Position numbers and translations under genes: made by a program
From: Betaproteobacteria bacterium
Lineage (GTDB): Bacteria > Pseudomonadota > Gammaproteobacteria > Burkholderiales > SG8-41
NCBI GenBank assembly: GCA_025356695.1
Contig: JANXSE010000261.1
Coordinates: 1 to 24,456 of the forward strand
DNA: 24,456 nucleotides
Direction: 5' to 3'
Shown here: in pieces, positions 6,892-14,706 of the stretch
Layout of the letters: each line of letters begins with the position of its first letter
How positions within the stretch are numbered: the stretch's first letter is position 1
The notes under the pieces: generated by a model
Databases searched by the model: none
Told to the model about the DNA's origin: nothing
The model's input: only the letters and a program-made list of their open reading frames with translations

Positions 6892-8568
6892 TTACTCCGT
6901 CAATGCAAAAGTCCACACCGAGCCGCCGACCGGCACGTTTTTGAGCGCTTCGCGGCTGCGGGTACCATAGAGACCGCCGAGGCCCGACAACACGGTGACA
7001 TACTGTTTGCCCTGGTGCGTCCATGTCACCGGCATCGCATTGATGCCCGAGCTGACGCGGAACTGCCACAGCGTATTGCCGTTGTCGGCATCGAGCGCGA
7101 CGAATTCGCCGGTATGTTTGCCGGTGAACAGCAGGCCGCCGCCGGTCGCCAGCATTGCCGCGGCGATCTGGAAATCCTTCACCGGCACGCGCCATTTCGG
7201 TTTTGCCGTGAGCGGATCGATCGCTTCGATGTGGCCAACGGTGTCACCGGGTTTGACCGGCGGATAGGCATTTTCCACGCCCGTGTAACGCATGCCCGCC
7301 TTGTACGGCGCGAGTTCAACCAGCTTGACGGTCGACGGCGTGTTGTTGGTGTTGGCGTAGAGCAGGCCGGTGTTCGGATTGAACGCCGCGTGCGGCCAGT
7401 TCTTTGCGCCGCGCACGCTCGGCCACATCTCGAACGGTTCGCCGGCGCGATATTTCTTCGCGCCGTCGGATTCCACCGGACGGCCCGTTTTCATATCGAC
7501 ATGCGTGGCCCAGTTGACCGGCCCGTAGGCGTTGGCCGACAGCAGTTGCCCGGTGGCGCGATCGAGCACGTAGAGGAAACCGTTGCGATTCATCTGCATC
7601 GCCACCTTGCGCGGCTTGCCGTCGATTTTGACCTCGCCGAGGATGACTTCCCACACCGCGTCCCAGTCGAAAATATCGTTCGGCGTGGCCTGGTAGTGCC
7701 AGACGATTTCACCGGTCTTCGGCCGCACTGCGATGATCGACGCGCTGTAGAGGTTGTCGCCCTTGCGCACCGACGGGTTCCACGGCCCGGCATTGCCGGT
7801 GCCCCAGTACATCAGATCGAGTTCGGGATCGTACGAGCCGGTGATCCAGGTGCTGCCGCCGCCGTGTTCGTAGGCCTCGCGTGGTTCCCAGGTCTCATAA
7901 CCCTTCTCGCCAGGGCCGGCGGTAGTGAAACGCCGCCAGAGGTGCTTGCCGGTTTCCGGGTCCCAACCATCGAGAAAACCGCGAATGCCGAACTCGGCGC
8001 CCGAGATGCCGGTGACCAGCACGCCGTTGGCAACCAGCGGTGCCACCGTCTGCGAATAGCCCTGCGTCCATTCCGCCGCCTTCTGTCGCCACACTTCCTT
8101 GCCGGTCTTCTGGTCGAGTGCAATCACATAAGCGTGCAGCGTGGTGCGGAACACCTTGCCGTTGTAAACGGCCACACCCTTGTTCGACACACCGCAGCAG
8201 ACCACGCGCGGTGTTTCCGGCGGGAAATCCACCGCCGTGCGCCACAACTGGCGGCCGCCCAAGGCATCGATGGCAACCGTCCACTTCGCGTTGCTCACGT
8301 ACATGACGCCGTCGTGGATGATCGGCTGCGCCTGCTCACCAAAATCGTTTTCGAGGCCGAGGCTCCACACCGGCACCAGCCTCTTCACGTTCGACTTGTT
8401 GATCTGCGTAAGCGGCGAATAACGCTGCTGCGAATAACCCATGCCATAGGTCAGCACGTTGCCGGTGTTTTTGCCGTTGCCGTCCGCCAGCAGGTCCGCC
8501 TGCGTCTGGGCAAACGCGCCGCTCGCACATACCACCGCCATCGCGCCGATCGAAATAAGCTTTTTCAT
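6892..8568 (-). CDS. PQQ-dependent alcohol dehydrogenase, third tandem paralogue, 558 aa
   Basis: ATG at 8568 has GGAGGAG upstream and a Sec signal peptide ending Gly-Ala-Phe-Ala-Gln near residue 20. Eight-bladed quinoprotein features are present: the vicinal Cys124-Cys125 (RVVCCGVSNKG), Glu192 in SGAEFG and Asn259 in YWGTGNAG as metal ligands, and Asp301 in FDWDAVW as catalytic base. Arg328 lies in MNRNGF. Asp303, two residues after the catalytic Asp, is the extra ligand seen in lanthanide-dependent XoxF and PedH-type enzymes. There is no fused cytochrome domain. The enzyme oxidises alcohols or aldehydes in the periplasm with PQQ; the substrate is unknown. It is third in the tandem array, followed by the cytochrome c gene. 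DxD points to lanthanide use, which is inferred. Confidence 0.94.
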   Translation of the reverse strand: MKKLISIGAMAVVCASGAFAQTQADLLADGNGKNTGNVLTYGMGYSQQRYSPLTQINKSNVKRLVPVWSLGLENDFGEQAQPIIHDGVMYVSNAKWTVAIDALGGRQLWRTAVDFPPETPRVVCCGVSNKGVAVYNGKVFRTTLHAYVIALDQKTGKEVWRQKAAEWTQGYSQTVAPLVANGVLVTGISGAEFGIRGFLDGWDPETGKHLWRRFTTAGPGEKGYETWEPREAYEHGGGSTWITGSYDPELDLMYWGTGNAGPWNPSVRKGDNLYSASIIAVRPKTGEIVWHYQATPNDIFDWDAVWEVILGEVKIDGKPRKVAMQMNRNGFLYVLDRATGQLLSANAYGPVNWATHVDMKTGRPVESDGAKKYRAGEPFEMWPSVRGAKNWPHAAFNPNTGLLYANTNNTPSTVKLVELAPYKAGMRYTGVENAYPPVKPGDTVGHIEAIDPLTAKPKWRVPVKDFQIAAAMLATGGGLLFTGKHTGEFVALDADNGNTLWQFRVSSGINAMPVTWTHQGKQYVTVLSGLGGLYGTRSREALKNVPVGGSVWTFALTE

Positions 8569-8594
8569 CACATCTCCTCCGCTTTGCTGTTTTT

Positions 8595-10262
8595 TTATTC
8601 CGGCTGCAATGCAAACGTCCACACCGAGCCGTAATCCGGGATATTGGTCAGGCCGCGCCGCTGCGAGGTGGTGCCGCCGCTACCGGACAGGATCGTCACA
8701 TACTGGCGGCCGTTTCGCGTCCACGTTACCGGCTGGGCATTCACGCCAGACGGCGTCCGGAAGCTCCACAGTTGCGTACCGTTATCGGCGTCAACTGCAA
8801 TGACTTCACCCGTATGTTTGCCAGTGAACAACAGACCGCCACCGGTCACCAGCACGGCGGAGCCGGGCAGTTCACCCATGATCGGCACCTTCCACTTCGG
8901 TTTCGCTGTCATCGGGTCAATCGCCTCGATGTAGCCGCCGACAGTGGTCGGCGTGACCGGCGAGTAGGTCGCATCGACGGCCTGATAGCGGAAGCCCGGC
9001 TTGAACGGCTCGATCGGAATCAATTTGTAATTCGAATAGCCCTCGTTGGTGTTGGCGTAAAGCAGGCCGGTGTTCGGATTGAACGCCGCATGCATCCAGT
9101 TCTTGCCGCCACGAATGCTCGGATAGAGCTGGATCTGTTCGCCGGCACGCAGCTTCTTCGACTCTTCCGATTCAACCGGTCGCCCGGTCTTCATGTCGAT
9201 ATGCGTCGCCCAGTTGACCTTGGTGAACGCCTTGGCCGACAGCAACTCGCCGGTGGCGCGATCAAGCACGTAAAGGAAGCCGTTGCGGTTCATCTGCATC
9301 GCCACCTTGCGCGGCAGGCCGTCGACCTTGATCTCGGCGAGGATGATTTCCCACACGGTGTCCCAGTCGTAGATTTCATTCGGCGCGACCTGGTAATGCC
9401 AGACGATCTCGCCGGTCTTCGGCCGCACCGCAAGAATCGAAGCCGTGTAGAGATTGTCGCCCGCACGGTTAGCCGGGTTGTAGGGGGCGGCATTGCCAGT
9501 GCCCCAGTACATCAGATCGAGTTCGGGATCGTAGGAACCGGTGATCCAGGTGCTCGCCCCGCCGTGCAGATAGGCGTCGTTCTTGGGCCAGGTCTCGCTG
9601 CCCTTCTCACCCGGCGCCGGAATCGTGTAACGGCGCCACAGATGTTCACCGGTGTCCGGGTTCCAGCCGTCGAGGAAGCAGCGCGCGCCGAATTCGGCGC
9701 CCGAGCAACCGGTGACCAGCACGCCGTTGGCGAGCAGCGGCGCCAGCGTCAGCGAATACCCCTCTTTCCACTCGGCGACCTTCTGCTTCCACAGGACGGC
9801 GCCGGTTTTCTGGTCGAGCGCCATGACGTGCGCGTCGATGGTGGTGCGCAGCACCTTGCCGTTGTAGAGAGCCACGCCTTTGTTCGAAACACCGCAGCAC
9901 ACCACGCGCGGGGTGTCGGCATCGAAGTTCACCGCTGTGCGCCAAAGCTGCTTGCCGCTGACTGCGTCGATGGCGACCGTCCACTTGGCGTCGCTCACAT
10001 ACATCACGCCGTCATAAATCAACGGCTGCGCCTGTTCGCCGAGATCGTTTTCAAGGCCGAGGCTCCACACCGGCACCAGCTTCTTCACGTTCGATTTGTT
10101 GATCTGCTCCAGCGGGCTGTAGCGGTTCTGCGCGTAGCCCATGCCGTAGGTCAGGATGTTGTCGGTGTTCTTGCCGTCGTTCCGCAAGTCGTAGCTGCCC
10201 GGCCCGATGGCGCAACCGGCCAGTGTCAGCAGGGCGCTCAGCGCGATGAGTAATTTGTTCAT
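8595..10262 (-). CDS. PQQ-dependent alcohol dehydrogenase, lipoprotein form, second paralogue, 555 aa
   Basis: The ATG at 10262 is preceded by GAGGGGAGA and opens a lipoprotein signal peptide with lipobox Leu-Ala-Gly-Cys17, so the mature enzyme should be lipid-anchored, unlike its two neighbours. Quinoprotein features: Cys122-Cys123, Glu190, Asn257, catalytic Asp299 with Asp301 two residues on (YDWDTVWE), Arg326. It has two further cysteines, Cys186 and Cys195, in GCSGAEFGARCF around the metal ligand Glu190, where the paralogues have Ile and Gly. Length is normal and no haem domain is present. It lies 23 bp downstream of the first paralogue and 26 bp upstream of the third, in one transcription unit. 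The membrane anchor could keep it near cytochrome b561; that is inference. Confidence 0.94.
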   Translation of the reverse strand: MNKLLIALSALLTLAGCAIGPGSYDLRNDGKNTDNILTYGMGYAQNRYSPLEQINKSNVKKLVPVWSLGLENDLGEQAQPLIYDGVMYVSDAKWTVAIDAVSGKQLWRTAVNFDADTPRVVCCGVSNKGVALYNGKVLRTTIDAHVMALDQKTGAVLWKQKVAEWKEGYSLTLAPLLANGVLVTGCSGAEFGARCFLDGWNPDTGEHLWRRYTIPAPGEKGSETWPKNDAYLHGGASTWITGSYDPELDLMYWGTGNAAPYNPANRAGDNLYTASILAVRPKTGEIVWHYQVAPNEIYDWDTVWEIILAEIKVDGLPRKVAMQMNRNGFLYVLDRATGELLSAKAFTKVNWATHIDMKTGRPVESEESKKLRAGEQIQLYPSIRGGKNWMHAAFNPNTGLLYANTNEGYSNYKLIPIEPFKPGFRYQAVDATYSPVTPTTVGGYIEAIDPMTAKPKWKVPIMGELPGSAVLVTGGGLLFTGKHTGEVIAVDADNGTQLWSFRTPSGVNAQPVTWTRNGRQYVTILSGSGGTTSQRRGLTNIPDYGSVWTFALQPE

Positions 10263-10285
10263 GATGTCTCCCCTCTGTTCCGGAA

Positions 10286-11950
10286 TTAGTCGATCAGCGC
10301 GAACACCCACACGGTGCCGCCGCGCGGAACGTTTGCCAGCTGCGGGCCCATGCGCAAAACGTTGACGCCGCCGATGCCCGACTGGATTGCCACGTACTGG
10401 CGGCCCTTGTGCGTGAAGGTGATCGGCTGCGCGTTGATGCCCGAGGTGGTGCGGAACTGCCAGAGCAGATCGCCGTTGTCGATATCGTAGGCGACGAATT
10501 CACCGGTTTCCTTGCCGGTGAACAGGAGGCCGCCACCGGTGGCCAGCACCGCCGAGTAATGCGGGATGTCCATGATCGGCACCCGCCACTTCGGTTTGCC
10601 GGTGAGCGGCTCGATTGCATCGACGTGCGCGATCGGGCGGAACGGCGCGGCCTCGGCTGGCGCATTCTGCAGGCCGACGAAGCGCTGGCCTGTCTTGTAC
10701 TCAACCGGTTCGAACTTCACGAGGCGCGGGTTGTGCATGGTGTTGGCGTAGAGCAGACCAGTTTCCGGATTGAACGCGGCATGCGCCCAGTTCTTGCCGC
10801 CCCACTGGCCTGGCCACAGTTCGATCTGTTCGCCGGCGCGCACGCGCTTCGATACCTCGGTTTCAACCGGACGGCCGGTGGCCATGTCAACGTGCGAGGC
10901 CCAGTTCACTTTTTCGAACGGCTCGGCCGAGAGCAGCTCGCCATTGGTGCGATCGATCACGTAGAGAAATCCGCCGCGCGAAAAGTGCATCGTAACCTTG
11001 CGCTTGATGCCCTTGACGTCGATGTCGGCGAGGATCCATTCCCACACCGCGTCGAGGTCGAACATTTCGTTCGGCACCAGCTGGCGATGCCAGACGATTT
11101 CGCCGGTCTTCGGCCGCATCGCCAGCACCGAGGCGGTGTAGAGATTGTCGCCGGGGCGCCCTTTCGGGTTCCACGGGCCGGCGTTGCCGGTGCCCCAGTA
11201 GACGAGATCGAGTTCCGGATCATAGGAACCGGTGACCCAAGTCGAACCGCCGCCGCTCTTCCACGAATCGTCCTTCGGCCAGGTTTCGCTACCCTTTTCG
11301 CCCGGCGCCGGGATCGTGTAACGGCGCCACAGCTGCTTGCCGGTTTGCGGATCGAGGCCGTCAAGAAATCCGCGAATGCCGAATTCGGCGCCGGAAATGC
11401 CGGTGATCACAACACCATTGGCAACGAGCGGCGCGCCGGTGATCGAGAAACCATCCTTCCACTCGGCGATCTTGGTCTTCCACAGCTGCTTGCCAGTCTT
11501 TTGATCTAGTGCGACGACATGCGCATCAAGCGTGCCGCGGTAGACCTTGCCGTCGTAAATCGCCGGACCCTTGTTCGAAATGCCGCAGCAGACGACGCGC
11601 GGCGTCGCCGGATCATAATCGACCGCCGTGCGCCAGAGCTGTTTGCCGGTGGCCACGTCGATCGCGATCGTCCATTGCGCGTTGGCGATGTACATGGTGC
11701 CGTTGTAAACCAGCGGCTGGCCCTGTTCGCCGAAATTGCTCGACAGCGAGGTGCTCCACAGCGGCACCAGGCGCTTGATGCTCTGCTTGTTGATCTGTTT
11801 GAGCGGGCTGTAACGGTTCTGGTTGTAGCCCATGCCGTAGGTCAGCACGTTTTCGGTGTTCTTGCCGTCGTTGCGCAAGTCCATATCGCTTTGTGCAAAT
11901 GCCGCGCCCGCGGCAAAAATAAGGGCGACCGCCGATAGCGTTATTTTCAT
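10286..11950 (-). CDS. PQQ-dependent alcohol dehydrogenase, first paralogue, 554 aa
   Basis: The ATG at 11950 has AGGAGAGA upstream and a Sec signal peptide (core LSAVALIFAAGAAFAQ) cleaved near residue 19. Quinoprotein features: vicinal Cys121-Cys122, Glu189 in SGAEFG, Asn256 in GTGNAG, catalytic Asp298 in FDLDAVW with Asp300 two residues later, Arg325 in HFSRGG. The DxD pair is that of lanthanide-dependent quinoproteins. It is the most divergent of the three: FDLD replaces DWD, and the usual MNRNGF is HFSRGGF. It begins the operon adh-adh-adh-cyt c-b561, with a 387-bp upstream region holding dyads and a hairpin. Substrate unknown. Confidence 0.94.
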   Translation of the reverse strand: MKITLSAVALIFAAGAAFAQSDMDLRNDGKNTENVLTYGMGYNQNRYSPLKQINKQSIKRLVPLWSTSLSSNFGEQGQPLVYNGTMYIANAQWTIAIDVATGKQLWRTAVDYDPATPRVVCCGISNKGPAIYDGKVYRGTLDAHVVALDQKTGKQLWKTKIAEWKDGFSITGAPLVANGVVITGISGAEFGIRGFLDGLDPQTGKQLWRRYTIPAPGEKGSETWPKDDSWKSGGGSTWVTGSYDPELDLVYWGTGNAGPWNPKGRPGDNLYTASVLAMRPKTGEIVWHRQLVPNEMFDLDAVWEWILADIDVKGIKRKVTMHFSRGGFLYVIDRTNGELLSAEPFEKVNWASHVDMATGRPVETEVSKRVRAGEQIELWPGQWGGKNWAHAAFNPETGLLYANTMHNPRLVKFEPVEYKTGQRFVGLQNAPAEAAPFRPIAHVDAIEPLTGKPKWRVPIMDIPHYSAVLATGGGLLFTGKETGEFVAYDIDNGDLLWQFRTTSGINAQPITFTHKGRQYVAIQSGIGGVNVLRMGPQLANVPRGGTVWVFALID

Positions 11951-11989
11951 TGGAATCTCTCCTGATAATCGCGTCGATGTAACAGCGCA

Positions 11990-12009
11990 GACGGCGCCGC
12001 AGCGCCGTC
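11990..12009. promoter_or_regulatory. 8-bp GC hairpin in the quinoprotein operon leader
   Basis: GACGGCGC (11990-11997) and GCGCCGTC (12002-12009) are perfectly complementary across CGCA. The stem lies about 40 nt before the first quinoprotein start codon on its own strand, and would form in the 5' leader if transcription starts further upstream. On the plus strand it is followed by CGGATTTTTG, so it could instead end plus-strand transcription. Confidence 0.4.
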
Positions 12010-12043
12010 CGGATTTTTGTTGTTCTTGGAATCGGGGAAAATA

Positions 12044-12128
12044 TTAACAGTTAAGTCCGCACCACGCCATTGAGCGGCGATTTTCCACGGCCCGCCTCCC
12101 CAAACTGCGGTGGATTTGTTATAAACAA
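12044..12128 (-). promoter_or_regulatory. AT-rich dyads upstream of quinoprotein operon, candidate promoter/operator
   Basis: Two small perfect dyads stand out in a locally AT-rich patch: TTAAC-A-GTTAA at 12044-12054 and TTGTT-ATA-AACAA at 12116-12128. The second contains TATAAC on the minus strand, a passable -10 element, but no -35 at the right spacing is convincing. Position and composition suggest the promoter region; the assignment is tentative. Confidence 0.25.
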
Positions 12129-12184
12129 CGCATAAATACATGCGGTCCGGCGACATGCACGGCCGTACGCCGGGGAATTGAAGC

Positions 12185-12322
12185 TTGCCCCCCACCAATC
12201 CCTTATTACTGGCACTCGCTGTGCTGCCGGCCGTGGCCCTCGCCGCCGAGCTGCCGCGCAAAGCAGTGGCGGCGACGCGCGCGGCGTGGATCGGCCTCGC
12301 CTACCGCTTTTCCGAAAAGTAA
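12185..12322 (+). CDS. Possible 45-aa secreted peptide or outer-membrane gene remnant
   Basis: A TTG at 12185 with GGGGAA at 12173-12178 opens 45 codons ending TAA at 12320-12322. The N-terminus looks like a signal peptide (LLLALAVLPAVALAAELP), and the last residues GLAYRFSEK resemble the final beta-strand of an outer-membrane barrel. This could be a gene with its middle deleted, or chance in GC-rich DNA. It ends 15 bp from the stop of the PqqU-like gene on the other strand. Confidence 0.18.
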   Translation: MPPTNPLLLALAVLPAVALAAELPRKAVAATRAAWIGLAYRFSEK

Positions 12323-12337
12323 GCACCGCTTGAAACG

Positions 12338-14452
12338 TCAGAACGACAGCGAGGCGTTGGCACCGAGCAGCCAGTTGCGGCCGGGCGACGGTTCGTAAAA
12401 ACGGCTGTTGGCGTCGGCGACGATAACCGAGCCGACGTATTGCCGGTCGGTGATGTTGTCGATGCGGACATATTCAGCGATGCGCCACCTTTTCGCGCGC
12501 TGCTCGAAGCCGGCGCGCAGGCTGCCGATGGTGTAAGCGTCGGAGGCCGCGCTGTTCGGATCGTTGACGTAAATCTTGCCGGCCATGCGCATCTCGGCGC
12601 CGGCATGAAATCCGCTCGCGGCATGGCGCCACACCAGTTCGCCGAACAGGGAATAACCCGGCACGCCGGCGATGCGGCTGCCGGTCGCCACTGTCGCCGC
12701 GGTGGCACCGGTGCCGGTGACGAACGGCAGCGTGAAATGCGCGTCGAGCCAGGTGTAGCCCAGATACGCTTCAAAGCCGCGGCCGAGATCGGCTTCGGCG
12801 GAGAGTTCGACGCCCTTGCGGCGTGACTGCGAAGCGTTTTTGTAGTCGGTGCGGCCGCCCGCCGCGTTGTTGACGACGATTTCATCGTTGGTATCGATGC
12901 GGAACAGCGCGAGATTGGCGCGCATCCGGCCGGTTTTCGCCTTGACGCCGATTTCGCGGTGCAGGCTGGTCGACGGTGTCAATGCAAAATTAAGGCCGGT
13001 CACGCCGCCGGCGCGATAAGCGAGCTCGGCGAAGCTCGGCGTCTCGAAGCCGCGCCCGAGGTTGCCATAAAGGTTCAAGGCCGGTGTCACGTTGAACAAC
13101 AGGCCCGCCACCGGCGTGGTTTTGTTGAAGCTCGCCGCCCCTGAATCGTTGCCGTTGCCGGCGCGGATGAAGTAGTCCTTTGAGTTGAAATAGATGCGAC
13201 TGTGGCGCAGGCCTGCGGTGGTGCTCCAGCGCGGCGCGAATTTCCATTCGAGCTGCGCATAGGCATCGGTGTTGTGCACGGTGTCGTCTTCGTCACGCTT
13301 CAAGGCGCCGACCGCACCATTGTTGTTGAGAAAGCCGCGGCGGTGTTCGGCCTGCCGGTCGTGATCGGCGCCGACACTGACGGTCAGCGGCCGTTCGCCT
13401 TCAATCATGCGCTGCGTCCAGCGCAAGCCGATGCCCTCGTATCCGCGGTCGAGATCAACCACGCCGCCGGCGGAGGTCACCGGCGCCTGCGCGGCGGCCG
13501 AGAGCGACAGGTACTGCGTGACCTGGCGGTCGCCGCCGTAGACGCGCGCCTGCAGGTCGCCGCGGCCGAAACTGGCGTCGTAAATCAGGCCGAGCTGGTT
13601 CTGCCGGATGCTCTTGCGCGTGTTGAACTGCGTGGCGACGATATCCGATTGCCGCGGGTTCGCCACCATCTGCGACCGCGTCAAACCGAGCGGGTCCTGC
13701 GTTTCCGGCTGATCGAAGGCATTCGCCACCAGCGTCAGCGTGCCGGTCGTCAGTGGCATTTTGAATTTCACGTTCTGCATGTCGCGCGTGACGGTGCTGT
13801 GGTCGCGATAACCGTCGCTGTGAAAACGCGATGCATCGAGCGAATAATTGAGACTGCCCCACTGGCCGCCGAACTGCGTCGCCGCCTTGTAGGTGCCGTA
13901 ACTGCCGCCGACCAGTGAGGCGCCCAGCGTTGGCTCGGGCGGACCGTCGGCGGTGAACAACTGGATGACACCGCCGGCGGCGTTGCCGTAGAGCGTCGAG
14001 AACGGCCCGCGCATGACCTCGATGCGCTCGGCAGCGCCGAGATTGAACGAGGCCGCCTGCGCCTGGCCGTCGGGGCTGGTCGCCGGGATGCCGTCGGCAA
14101 TCAGACGGATGCCGCGCACGCCGAAGGTCGAGCGAGCGCCGAAGCCGCGCGACGAAATCTGCAGGTCCTGCGCGTAGTTCTGGCGGTTCAGCACGGCGAT
14201 GCCCGGCACGCGGTTGAGCGATTCGGAAATGTTGACCTGCGGCCGGTCTTCCTGGATCACGCTTTTGTCTACGCTGTCGATCGCCAGCGGCAGGTCGAAG
14301 GCGTCGCGCGCGGTGCGCGTGGCGCTGGTCACCACTTCAGGCAGCAGCGCCGGCTTGGCGGTTACCGCGGGTGTTTGCGCGGCCGCAGCGCCCGCCGCGA
14401 GCAGCGCAAGCGCCACGCACCGACGACCGCATTCCGCTGGCTTGCCAATCAT
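12338..14452 (-). CDS. pqqU: TonB-dependent outer-membrane receptor, PqqU/YncD-like (probable PQQ uptake), 704 aa
   Basis: The ATG at 14452 has GGGGGGAA upstream and a signal peptide ending AAGAAAAAQ; an ATG 8 codons further up is less likely. The plug domain includes LNRVPGIAVLNRQNYAQDLQ, then RGFGARSTFGVRGIRL, then DGIPATSPDGQ and MRGPFSTLYGNAAGGV. The barrel ends with QYVGSVIV and RFYEPSPGRNWLLGANASLSF, terminating in the Phe usual for outer-membrane barrels. These stretches match E. coli YncD (renamed PqqU, a PQQ importer) much more closely than siderophore receptors, as I recall its sequence. Length is also the same as YncD. It lies directly upstream of three PQQ-dependent dehydrogenases on the same strand, which supports a role in PQQ scavenging. 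A lanthanide-chelate receptor is the alternative. Confidence 0.85.
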   Translation of the reverse strand: MIGKPAECGRRCVALALLAAGAAAAQTPAVTAKPALLPEVVTSATRTARDAFDLPLAIDSVDKSVIQEDRPQVNISESLNRVPGIAVLNRQNYAQDLQISSRGFGARSTFGVRGIRLIADGIPATSPDGQAQAASFNLGAAERIEVMRGPFSTLYGNAAGGVIQLFTADGPPEPTLGASLVGGSYGTYKAATQFGGQWGSLNYSLDASRFHSDGYRDHSTVTRDMQNVKFKMPLTTGTLTLVANAFDQPETQDPLGLTRSQMVANPRQSDIVATQFNTRKSIRQNQLGLIYDASFGRGDLQARVYGGDRQVTQYLSLSAAAQAPVTSAGGVVDLDRGYEGIGLRWTQRMIEGERPLTVSVGADHDRQAEHRRGFLNNNGAVGALKRDEDDTVHNTDAYAQLEWKFAPRWSTTAGLRHSRIYFNSKDYFIRAGNGNDSGAASFNKTTPVAGLLFNVTPALNLYGNLGRGFETPSFAELAYRAGGVTGLNFALTPSTSLHREIGVKAKTGRMRANLALFRIDTNDEIVVNNAAGGRTDYKNASQSRRKGVELSAEADLGRGFEAYLGYTWLDAHFTLPFVTGTGATAATVATGSRIAGVPGYSLFGELVWRHAASGFHAGAEMRMAGKIYVNDPNSAASDAYTIGSLRAGFEQRAKRWRIAEYVRIDNITDRQYVGSVIVADANSRFYEPSPGRNWLLGANASLSF

Positions 14453-14706
14453 TGAAATATTCCCCCCGTTGCACAACGGTCGTCACGCCGCGTTGTCAGG
14501 GCGGACCGCCGTCGAACCGCGATATTAAACCCTCGGCGCCCGCTTGGCACATCCCGCTCGTCTCCAATGCAAGACCCCCTGCCGCGCAGGGATTTCAGCG
14601 GGTTTGAAAGCTGGCGCGCACTGGCGCATACTTCGTGTGCAGGCGGTCTTCCAACAAAAATAAAAGTCCGCGCCGCCGTTCAACATCATCTTGAGGGGGA
14701 AATGCC

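Larger units (their letters stand above)
11951..12337. other. Leader/intergenic region of the quinoprotein operon, 387 bp
   Basis: This interval lies between the PqqU-like receptor gene and the first quinoprotein gene. It holds a hairpin (11990-12009), AT-rich dyads (12044-12054 and 12116-12128), and a weak 45-codon plus-strand frame (12185-12322). It is the likeliest site for the quinoprotein operon promoter on the minus strand. No clean -35/-10 pair is visible. Confidence 0.5.

Noticed and set aside
6805..8634. Long plus-strand open frame of 609 codons opposite the third quinoprotein
   Set aside because: It lies antisense to a clearly conserved gene, has Arg/His-rich composition typical of a shadow of GC-rich codons, and shows no domain.
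8772..11509. Plus-strand open frames of 493 and 366 codons opposite the other quinoproteins
   Set aside because: Antisense shadows with the same Arg/His/Val-rich composition, and no ribosome binding site or recognisable motif.
14547..14566. Possible sigma-54 promoter (TTGGCAC...GC) upstream of the first haem-propeller gene
   Set aside because: The distance between GG and GC is 8 nt rather than the required 10.
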